DNA of 64,000 nt. Source: an uncultured Opitutia bacterium. GTDB lineage: Bacteria; Verrucomicrobiota; Verrucomicrobiia; Opitutales; Opitutaceae. The DNA is taken from contig CAITWF010000072.1 of assembly GCA_903896015.1 (NCBI GenBank), positions 62,001-126,000 of the forward strand, given 5' to 3'. Made by a program: the position numbers and the translations under genes. How positions within the stretch are numbered: position 1 is the first letter of the stretch; each line of letters begins with the position of its first letter. Below, piece by piece: positions 56,364-64,000 of the stretch. Under the pieces are notes generated by a model. It did not search any database and had not been told where the DNA came from. It was given only the letters and a program-made list of their open reading frames with translations.

Positions 56364-57743
56364 CTATTTTGGCACCGGGCCGACGCGTTCGCCGATCGAT
56401 TTCGCCATCGCGCGCATGTGGGCCTTGATGTCAGCGGCGTCGACCGTGAGCAGCTTGCGATCTTCCATGATGACGCGGCCGTTGATGATCGTGGTGCGGA
56501 CGTCCTTGCCTGACGCGCCATAAACGAGCGTCGCGTAGACATCGTAGTTCGGGATCAGGTTGGTGGCGTCGACGTCGAAGATGATTACGTCAGCGAGTTT
56601 GCCGGCCTCGAGTGAACCGAGATCGGCTTCACGATGGATCGCACGGGCGCCGCCGATCGTGGCCATCTCGACGACTTTCACCGAGGGAGCGAGGGTGCGG
56701 TCGTGGTTTACGAGCTTGTGGAGCTTGGCGACGTAGCCGAGCTGGCCGATGATATCGAGGGTATTGCCGCTCATCGGGCCGTCGGTGCCGAGGCCGACGC
56801 GCACGCCCTGATCAAACATCTTCAGCGCGGGCGAAACGCCTTTCGCGGATTTGATGTTGGCGACCATGTTGTGCGCCACGCCGGCGTCGCGCGCCTTGAG
56901 CAACGCGATGTCGGAATCGTTGGCGAAGATGCAGTGCGCCGCGACGAGGTGGCGGTTAAGCAGTCCGATCGAATCGAGAAACTCGATCGGCGTCTGATTC
57001 CGGTCCTTGCGGAATGTCGCCATCTCGTCAGGCATTTCCTCGACGTGCATCAGCACGGGCGCATCGAGCGCCTCCGACTCCTTCGCTATCGCGCGCAGGT
57101 GCGCCTCGTCGAGCGAGTAGGGGGCGTGCGGCGCAAACGCGGGCGTGATGAGCGGATCGCCGCGGAAGTCGGCGATGAATTTCTTCGCGAGCTCGAAGCC
57201 GCCATAAGGCTCCTTCGCGTCGGGCGCGGGCTGGTTGATCACGGTTTCGCCAAGCACGCCGCGCATGCCCATCTGCTTCGCGACGCGCGCAACCTCGTCC
57301 TCGAAATAATACATGTCCACGAAAGTCGTCACGCCGCCCTCGACCATCTCGAGCATTCCGTGGAGCGTGCCCCAGTGGACGACCTCGCGGTCGACAAACT
57401 TCGCCTCGAGCGGAAACATGAAGCGCTTCAACCGATCCGCCACGTCGTCGCCGAGGCTGCGGAAGATCGTCATCGCCGCGTGGGTGTGGGTGTTGATCAT
57501 GCCCGGCATCACGATGCCGCCGCGCGCATCGATCGTTTTCTTCGCGGCGTAGTTCGCCGCAATCGCCGCCGGGCCGATCGCAACGAGCTTCGCGTCGCGG
57601 ATGACGACCACGCCGTCGTCGATGACGTCCTTCTTGTCGTTCATGGTGACGACGGTGCCATGCGTGATGACAAGATCGGCGGGCGGTTGGGCGCGGATAG
57701 TTGAAATCGACGCGAGCAGAATGAAAACGAAAAGGCGGCGCAT
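56364..57743 (-). CDS. exported SAH/MTA-deaminase-like amidohydrolase
   Basis: 459 residues from ATG 57743 (MRRLFVFILLASISTIRAQ), signal peptide of about 19 residues. The start is chosen for this signal; a longer open frame is not supported. Deaminase-type amidohydrolase motifs: MPGMINTHTHAAMTIFRSL (metal HxH), APHAPYSLDE, LMHVEEMPDE, LVAAHCIFAND, and GLGTDGPMSGNTLD, then LEAGKLADVIIFD. This order is typical of the 5'-methylthioadenosine/S-adenosylhomocysteine deaminase and ATZ/TRZ-type families. A signal peptide on such an enzyme is unusual. It is divergent from a phosphoribosyltransferase gene, so a purine-salvage link is possible. Confidence 0.85.
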   Translation of the reverse strand: MRRLFVFILLASISTIRAQPPADLVITHGTVVTMNDKKDVIDDGVVVIRDAKLVAIGPAAIAANYAAKKTIDARGGIVMPGMINTHTHAAMTIFRSLGDDVADRLKRFMFPLEAKFVDREVVHWGTLHGMLEMVEGGVTTFVDMYYFEDEVARVAKQMGMRGVLGETVINQPAPDAKEPYGGFELAKKFIADFRGDPLITPAFAPHAPYSLDEAHLRAIAKESEALDAPVLMHVEEMPDEMATFRKDRNQTPIEFLDSIGLLNRHLVAAHCIFANDSDIALLKARDAGVAHNMVANIKSAKGVSPALKMFDQGVRVGLGTDGPMSGNTLDIIGQLGYVAKLHKLVNHDRTLAPSVKVVEMATIGGARAIHREADLGSLEAGKLADVIIFDVDATNLIPNYDVYATLVYGASGKDVRTTIINGRVIMEDRKLLTVDAADIKAHMRAMAKSIGERVGPVPK

Positions 57744-57817
57744 GGCGGGACGTAAGAGGGTTGGCAGCCCGACGACAAGGATTGCGCGCGGGCGAAAATC
57801 CCGGCTCAACGTGGCGC

Positions 57818-58333
57818 GTGGATTACTTGCGCCTCATCGACCGCAGCAAGCTGCACTACAAGCGCAGCGACGTGACGCCGATTTTCGCGGAGCCCGCGGC
57901 GTTTCGCGCGCTCGTCGACGATCTCATCGCGCCGTGGGCGCATGACCAGCTGCCGGTCGAACGCGTGGTCGGAACCGACGCGCTCGGCTTCATCCTCGGC
58001 ACCGCACTCGCGCTCAAGCTCGGCGTCGGCTTCGTGCCCGTGCGCAAAGGCGGCAAGCTGCCCGTGAAACACGAGCGCGTCGCGTATCGCGACTACTCGG
58101 GCAGCGAGAAAATTTTCGAACTGCGCGCCGACCCTTGGCCGCCCGGCACCCGCGCGCTCCTCGTGGACGACTGGATCGAAACGGGCGCGACCGCGAAAGC
58201 CGCGGCGGAATTGATCGAGCGCGCAGGCGGCGTGGTCGTCGGCATCGCCGCGATCGCGTTTAGGAAAAACGAGAAGACCGCGCCGCTCTGGGCGAAGTAC
58301 CGCTGCCACTCAGTCTGGCCGGAGCGAACCTAA
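57818..58333 (+). CDS. adenine phosphoribosyltransferase-like enzyme
   Basis: 171 residues from GTG 57818 (VDYLRLIDRSKLHYKR); no closer ATG and longer starts extend into the neighbour's promoter. The PRTase fold has VVGTDALGFILGTALALKL, VPVRKGGKLPVKHERVAY (APT-type flap) and the PRPP-binding loop RALLVDDWIETGATAKAAAELIE. It resembles adenine phosphoribosyltransferase (PRPP + adenine to AMP), but the loop has Trp and Ile where most APT have TLLATGGT, so another purine or a regulatory role cannot be excluded. It ends 3 bases before the convergent OppA-like gene. Confidence 0.75.
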   Translation: MDYLRLIDRSKLHYKRSDVTPIFAEPAAFRALVDDLIAPWAHDQLPVERVVGTDALGFILGTALALKLGVGFVPVRKGGKLPVKHERVAYRDYSGSEKIFELRADPWPPGTRALLVDDWIETGATAKAAAELIERAGGVVVGIAAIAFRKNEKTAPLWAKYRCHSVWPERT

Positions 58334-58336
58334 TCG

Positions 58337-59959
58337 CTACGGCTCGAGCCAGGCGTCCTGATAATTGTGGAAGCCGAGTGGCGAATTTTTCCAGCCGTGG
58401 ACGGACGGCGCGACGAGCGTGGCGCGGGCGCCCCAGTAGATCGGGGCGAAGGGCATTTGTTCGAGGAGTTGTGCTTCGGCGCGTTGGAGGGTTGCGAGGC
58501 GCGCGGCGGGCGGGGACGCGCGGGCGGCTTCGTCGAGGAGCGCGTCGTAGGCGGGGTCGGCATAGCCGGTGCAGTTGATGCCGCTGCGCGACGAGAATAT
58601 CGCGAGGTAGGTGAGCGGGTCGGGATACTCGGCGATCCAGCGGCCGCGGGCGACGGCGTAGTCGAGCACAGCGTTGTCGACGACTTGGAGCAGCACCTTG
58701 AATTCCTTCTGGCCGATCGCGACGTCGAGGCTGAGATCGCGGCGCCACATCTGTTGCACGGCTTCGGCGATGCGCTGGTTGATTTCGGAGGAGAGCGTGA
58801 GGAGCTCGAATGCCGGGAAGCCGCGGCCATCGGGGAAACCGGCGTCGGCGAGGAGTTTCTTCGCGGCGGCGACATCGTGGCCGACGCGGTTCAGCGGCGC
58901 GTAATCGGCGAAGCCTGGGGGCGTGAGCGCGGTCGCGGGCAACTGACCGCCGCGAAGAACGTTTTTCACAATCGCGTCGCGATCGATCGCGAGCGCGAGG
59001 GCCCGGCGCACGCGCGGATCGGTGAAGGGCGGGCGCGTGACGTTGAACCGGAGGAAATAACTTTCGACGTAGGGCTCGAGCCGCAGTGGCGATGGCGAGG
59101 CGGTGCGATACGCGTCAATTTTGCTGAGGGGCACGTCCCACGTCGTGTGGAGTTGGCCGGCGCGGAACGCGAGCTCCTGACTTTGTGTATTCTCGCTCGG
59201 ATAAAACACGACACCGTTGAGCCGCACGCGCGCGGCGTCCCAGTAGTTGGGGTTTTTATCGAGCGCGACGTGCTGGTGATCCTTCCATTCGCGGAGGCGA
59301 AACGGACCGTTGCTTACGAACGGTGTGGTGCGCGTCCACTTCGCGAGCCGGTCGTCGGGGCGCATGCCGCCACGCGTCACCGAAGCCTCGTGCACGGGAC
59401 ACGCGACGGCGTTGCGCAGCACGGTGAGAAAATACGCGGTCGGGTGCGCGAGTGTTAGTTCGAAGGTAAAATCATCGGGCGCGCGCACGCCGACTTTCGC
59501 GAAGTCCTTCACCGCGCCGAGCGCAAACGCCTCGGCGTTTTTGATCGGGAAAAGGACGTCTTTGTATTCCGACGCGAGCGCTGGCGAGAGCACACGGCGG
59601 AACGAAAAGAGAAAATCGCGCGCCGTGAGCGGATCGCCGTTGGACCATCGCGCATCACGGCGAAGGTGAAATGTATAAACGAGTCCGTCCGCAGAAATTT
59701 CCCAGCGCTCCGCGGCGCCGGGGCGTGGCGCAAAGGTTTCTTCGTCGAGCGTGACGAGCCCCTCAAAGAGCGCGGAGAGTACGTTTTGGTCGATCGCACC
59801 GCCGGCGATGTGCGGGTCGAGCGATTGAACTTCGGCGCCATTGCCAACGTGGAGGATGCCGGTGCGGTTGCCCTGATCGACGAGGGTTTCGTGGCGCGTG
59901 CAGCCGGCGACGAGCGCGAGGATCCCAGCGAAAACCAAGTGGCGTGCGGTGTGTCTCAC
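58337..59959 (-). CDS. orphan oligopeptide-type solute-binding lipoprotein (OppA-like)
   Basis: 540 residues, GTG 59959, overlapping the upstream stop by 4 bases. The lipobox ALVAGC puts Cys at residue 20. SBP family 5 features: GAEVQSLDPHIAGGAIDQNVLSALFEGLVTLD, WEISADGLVYTFHLRRDARWSNGDPLTARDFLFSFRRVL, YVESYFLRFNVTRPPFTDPRVRRALALAIDRDAIV and WIAEYPDPLTYLAIFSS. It would bind peptides or oligosaccharides in the periplasm. No permease or ATPase gene lies in the window, so it must work with a distant transporter or as a sensor. The partner gene directly upstream is a DUF985 cupin. Confidence 0.92.
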   Translation of the reverse strand: MRHTARHLVFAGILALVAGCTRHETLVDQGNRTGILHVGNGAEVQSLDPHIAGGAIDQNVLSALFEGLVTLDEETFAPRPGAAERWEISADGLVYTFHLRRDARWSNGDPLTARDFLFSFRRVLSPALASEYKDVLFPIKNAEAFALGAVKDFAKVGVRAPDDFTFELTLAHPTAYFLTVLRNAVACPVHEASVTRGGMRPDDRLAKWTRTTPFVSNGPFRLREWKDHQHVALDKNPNYWDAARVRLNGVVFYPSENTQSQELAFRAGQLHTTWDVPLSKIDAYRTASPSPLRLEPYVESYFLRFNVTRPPFTDPRVRRALALAIDRDAIVKNVLRGGQLPATALTPPGFADYAPLNRVGHDVAAAKKLLADAGFPDGRGFPAFELLTLSSEINQRIAEAVQQMWRRDLSLDVAIGQKEFKVLLQVVDNAVLDYAVARGRWIAEYPDPLTYLAIFSSRSGINCTGYADPAYDALLDEAARASPPAARLATLQRAEAQLLEQMPFAPIYWGARATLVAPSVHGWKNSPLGFHNYQDAWLEP

Positions 59960-60486
59960 ACGGGCCTCCGGGCGTGTTCAGGGCGGGTGAGCTCAGCGAT
60001 TTTTTGCGTGAAGGCAGGGTAGCGCGCGGTCAGCTCTTCGCGGTAGCCGATTTCAAAATCGGCGTAGTCGAAGCCCGGGGCGAGGGTGTTGCCGAAGAAG
60101 GTCCAAGCGTCGGCGCCGCCGATCGGACGCGAGGCCTGCCACACGCCGCGCGGCACGAGGAGTTGCGGTTGCTGGCCCGCATCGAGATCGCGGCCGAGTG
60201 TGAGCGTCTCGCCGCGACCGTCAGGGTGGAGCAGCAGCAGTTCGATCGGCGAGCCGTCATAGAAGTGCCACAGCTCGTCGGTGGCGAGCCGGTGCAGGCC
60301 CGAGAAATCGTTGCGCGTCTGCAGGCAGTAAATCGCCGACCACGCGTCGCGGCGGCCGGCGTAGCGCGTGGTGCCGACGATTGTGGCGGACTCGTCGCTG
60401 CGGTAAGAAGGCGCGAACCACGCGCCTTCTTGAGGAATCCGCTCCATCTTGAAGCGTTCGATCAACTGATGCGCAGAAGTGGGCAT
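59956..60486 (-). CDS. cupin_5 (DUF985) family protein
   Basis: 176 residues, ATG 60486. DUF985 signatures: HQLIERFKMERIPQEGAWFAPSY, SAIYCLQTRNDFSGLHRLATDELWHFYDGSPIELLLL, LLVPRGVWQASRP and GGADAWTFFGNTLAPGFDYADFEIG. The His residues fit the two cupin metal-binding motifs. Members are near-universal small cupins of unknown function. Length is normal. Its stop overlaps the OppA-like GTG by 4 bases (GTGA), so the two are translationally coupled, though no functional link is known. Confidence 0.92.
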   Translation of the reverse strand: MPTSAHQLIERFKMERIPQEGAWFAPSYRSDESATIVGTTRYAGRRDAWSAIYCLQTRNDFSGLHRLATDELWHFYDGSPIELLLLHPDGRGETLTLGRDLDAGQQPQLLVPRGVWQASRPIGGADAWTFFGNTLAPGFDYADFEIGYREELTARYPAFTQKIAELTRPEHARRPV

Positions 60487-60602
60487 GACGGGTGAATTCG
60501 GCACGGCGCGGATGTTGGTGGCGCTCGAAACAAAATCAATCCGCCCGTCGGCGCGGCGGTGTTTACAAACTCGGTTTGCGCGAACTAGTCTGCCACCTCC
60601 CA

Positions 60603-61256
60603 ATGCGCTTCTTCCGTTATCTCTTCGCGGGACTCATGCTCGCTTTTTCCTCTGCCCGGGCCGCCGACGGCTGGCGCGAACTTTTCAACGGCAAGGACCT
60701 CACCGGCTGGAAAGCTAATATCTATCCGGATTCCTGGTCCGTCGTGGACGGCGCAATCCGCGCGCACGCCACGAAGGAAAGCTCACACCTGTTTTTTGTC
60801 GGCGACGGGAGGGAGGAGTTTGTGCGCTTCAAGAATTTCGAACTCGAGGTCGTGGCGCGCGCCGAGCCCAGCGCCAACAGCGGCATTTTCATTCACACGG
60901 ATCTCGCCGTCAGCAACGCGAAAAACCATCTGGCCCACGGTTACGAAATCCAGCTCAACAGCACCGCAAAAGACCAGCGCAAGACCGGCAGTCTCTACGC
61001 GATTGTCGATCTCACCGCGTCGCCGGTGGACGAGACGAAATGGTTTACCACTCACATCACGGTCCAGGGACGCCACATCACGATCCAGATCAACGGCCGG
61101 ACGACGGTTGACTACGCCGAGCCGGAGAACGTGCAGCGTCCGCCGGATCGCAAGGGCCGGGTGCTGAATCCCCAAGGCGGCGCCATCGCCCTGCAAGGGC
61201 ACGATCCGGAGAGCGTGTATTATTTCAAGAGCGTGCGGATTCGGGTGCTCGATTGA
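60603..61256 (+). CDS. secreted DUF1080 (3-keto-disaccharide-hydrolase-like) protein
   Basis: 217 residues from ATG 60603 (MRFFRYLFAGLMLAFSSARA), Sec signal of about 20 residues. DUF1080 begins with WRELFNGKDLTGWKANIYPDSW and includes NFELEVVARAEPSANSGIFIHTD, LNSTAKDQRKTGSLY, TKWFTTHITVQGRHITIQINGRTTVDY and GAIALQGHDPESVYYFKSVRIRVL. The fold is a concanavalin-like jelly roll. DUF1080 proteins from Bacteroidetes and Verrucomicrobia have been linked to hydrolysis of 3-keto sugars made by Gfo/Idh-type oxidation, which fits the Tat oxidoreductases in this window. The catalytic residues cannot be pinned here. Confidence 0.9.
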   Translation: MRFFRYLFAGLMLAFSSARAADGWRELFNGKDLTGWKANIYPDSWSVVDGAIRAHATKESSHLFFVGDGREEFVRFKNFELEVVARAEPSANSGIFIHTDLAVSNAKNHLAHGYEIQLNSTAKDQRKTGSLYAIVDLTASPVDETKWFTTHITVQGRHITIQINGRTTVDYAEPENVQRPPDRKGRVLNPQGGAIALQGHDPESVYYFKSVRIRVLD

Positions 61257-61307
61257 GGCGCCTGCGCGCTGTCCTGAGCGCGCGTTGGGGATAACGCGCC
61301 CTGGCTG

Positions 61308-62708
<1,401 letters not shown>

Positions 62709-62815
62709 GGGTTTTTGCCGTGAGGCAACGCGCCACCGCCTTCGTTGGCAAATCTGGAAACGTCCGCGGCGCGGAAGTGATTGCGTCGTGTTTGGCGGTT
62801 CGTAGCGTGCCGGCC

Positions 62816-64000
62816 ATGTCCCCCAGTGATCCAGCCTCCGCGGCGGGTGACGGAAGCGCCGTTTCGCTCGAGCAGCAGGCGCGCATGTGGGAGACCTTGT
62901 TGAGCAATTTGCCGGGGATGGTCTATCGCTGCCGCAACGATGCGGAGTGGACGATGCTCTTCGTCAGCGAAGGCTGCCGTGCGCTGACCGGTTACGCACC
63001 GGAGGAGTTGATCGGGAATCATCGCATCAGCTACGCGCACCTGATCGTGCCCGCCGATCGCGCGGCGGTTTGGGAGGCGGTGCAGGCGGCAGTGGCGAAG
63101 CACGAGGCGTTCGAGCTGCGTTACCGGATCGTTGCGGCGACGGGCGCGGAAAAATGGGTATGGGAGCGCGGGGTCGGGCTGTTCGACACCAGCGGGAACC
63201 TCGGTGATTTCGAGGGATTCATCACGGATGTCACGGCGACCGTCCAGGCAGAGGCGGCACTGCGCTCCTCGGAAGAAAAATTCTCCAAGGCTTTTCGGGC
63301 GAGCCCCGACGCAATCTCGGTTTCGGAACTGGCCACCGGACGCATCGTCGACGTCAACGAGGGCTTCGTGCGGCTCTCCGGTTACACGCGCGAGGAAATC
63401 ATCGGTCGCACGTCCGCCGAAATGGGGTTTTGGACCACGCCAGAGGCGCGCGCGCAGATCATGGCGGAGCTGGCGGAGCGCGGCGCCGTGCGAGAGATGC
63501 CCGTGGAGGCGCGGATGCGCACGGGCGAGACGCGGGCATTTCTGCTTTCGGCGGAGCGCGTTGAGATCGGCGGGCGGCCCTGCCTCGTGATCGTGAGCCG
63601 CGACATCACGGAGCAGCGGCTCGCGGAGCAGGCGCTGCGTGAATCGGAGGAGAAGTTTTCGAAGGCATTTCGCGCGAGCCCGGACGCATTTTCGCTGTCG
63701 GACTTGGCGACAACCAAGTTCATCGCGGTCAACGAGGGTTTTGTGCGCCTGTTCGGCTATACGCCGGAGGAGGCGATCGGCCGCACGGCGCGCGAACTCG
63801 GCTTCTGGATCGATCTCCGGGATCGCGAGCGGATGCTCGCCGAGGTGCACGCCACCGGTTCGGTGCGCAATTTGCAGACGACGTTCCGGACGCGAAACGA
63901 CGGCGATCGTCAGTTTTTGCTCTCGGCCGAGCGGGTCGAAATTTCCGGCCGGCCGTGCCTGGTGATCGTCAGCCATGACGTCACCGAGCAAACGCGCGCC
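62816..64000 (+). CDS. multi-PAS sensor protein (N-terminal part, cut by window edge)
   Basis: 395 codons are visible from ATG 62816 to the right edge without a stop. Residues 25-145 form a PAS/PAC unit (LLSNLPGMVYRCRNDAEWTM, SEGCRALTGYAPEELIGN, a FITDVT ending). Residues 150-270 and 275-395 are two close tandem copies of a PAS unit: EEKFSKAFRASPDAISVSEL/EEKFSKAFRASPDAFSLSDL, NEGFVRLSGYTREEIIGRT/NEGFVRLFGYTPEEAIGRT and RPCLVIVSRDITEQ/RPCLVIVSHDVTEQ. No N-terminal membrane segment, so probably cytoplasmic. The output domain lies beyond the window, most often a histidine kinase or GGDEF domain. Confidence 0.9.
   Translation, partial: MSPSDPASAAGDGSAVSLEQQARMWETLLSNLPGMVYRCRNDAEWTMLFVSEGCRALTGYAPEELIGNHRISYAHLIVPADRAAVWEAVQAAVAKHEAFELRYRIVAATGAEKWVWERGVGLFDTSGNLGDFEGFITDVTATVQAEAALRSSEEKFSKAFRASPDAISVSELATGRIVDVNEGFVRLSGYTREEIIGRTSAEMGFWTTPEARAQIMAELAERGAVREMPVEARMRTGETRAFLLSAERVEIGGRPCLVIVSRDITEQRLAEQALRESEEKFSKAFRASPDAFSLSDLATTKFIAVNEGFVRLFGYTPEEAIGRTARELGFWIDLRDRERMLAEVHATGSVRNLQTTFRTRNDGDRQFLLSAERVEISGRPCLVIVSHDVTEQTRA

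Noticed and set aside
61264-61299. Overlapping GCGCGCT/AGCGCGC and GCGCGTT/AACGCGC hairpins between the DUF1080 gene and asnS
   Set aside because: They compete for the same bases and lack T-runs. They could help termination on both strands but the evidence is weak.

Overview
Organism. The window is a GC-rich stretch of bacterial chromosome. Three proteins join a sugar-dehydrogenase-like propeller to a single CxxCH haem site, two of them with HEAT-like repeats (2642-5341, 7453-10941, 49468-51342). This is the 'PVC-type haem-binding' pattern of Planctomycetes and Verrucomicrobia. Together with Tat-exported Gfo/Idh/MocA oxidoreductases, a DUF1080 protein, Y_Y_Y hybrid kinases, TIR-TolB-TPR proteins and an Ig-like surface protein with C-terminal duplicated repeats, it points to Verrucomicrobia, most likely Opitutaceae. 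That placement is inference from gene content. I saw no tRNA, rRNA, CRISPR array, insertion sequence or phage gene, and no gene-free gap over 300 bases. Layout. 1-5341: end of a Gfo/Idh/MocA gene, an aldo/keto reductase, a secreted alpha/beta hydrolase and a secreted cytochrome-propeller protein. 5348-7434: a CusRS-like two-component system with a cus-box-like palindrome in front of it. 7453-13902: a giant HEAT-cytochrome protein, a glycoside-hydrolase-like protein overlapping a YbaY-like lipoprotein, and a D-2-hydroxyacid dehydrogenase. 14056-16800: a compact bufferin-type RiPP operon, made of a Cys/Lys/Gly-rich secreted precursor, a DUF692 (MNIO) oxidase, a DUF2063 partner and a DoxX-like membrane protein; an intrinsic terminator lies between the precursor and the enzymes and a second one closes the operon. 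16777-22149 (minus): RDD/GYF membrane protein and two tandem TIR-TM-TolB-TPR paralogues. 22260-35707: an Ig-like surface protein, a LuxR-type response regulator with its Y_Y_Y hybrid kinase, an amidohydrolase, an AsmA-like protein and a PQQ-propeller protein. Three promoters in this block, and a rearranged version near 10.98 kb, share an 18-bp palindrome close to TTACGCAG-GT-CTGCGTAA. 35677-45997: YhbY, a pseudouridine synthase, a membrane alpha/beta hydrolase, a DUF350/unknown/glutathionylspermidine-synthase-like operon, MsrPQ behind a TonB receptor, a protein with three copies of an unrecognised domain, and a cupin. 46056-64000: a WbsX-like hydrolase beside a decayed copy of the cupin 3' end, an esterase, a third cytochrome-propeller protein with two small partners, a pair of Gfo/Idh/MocA paralogues around an SGNH hydrolase, a YXWGXW-repeat protein, an SAH-deaminase-like enzyme divergent from a phosphoribosyltransferase, an orphan OppA-like lipoprotein with a DUF985 cupin, a DUF1080 protein, asnS, and a PAS sensor cut by the right edge. 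How it fits together. Most products carry Sec, Tat or lipoprotein signals and act on carbohydrates or periplasmic redox chemistry, which suits a polysaccharide-degrading heterotroph. The bufferin operon, the CusRS-like pair and MsrPQ are all periplasmic stress or metal systems and may form a copper/oxidant defence layer; that link is inference. The two best leads are the bufferin-type operon with its internal terminator and the shared 18-bp palindrome next to an orphan LuxR-type regulator.
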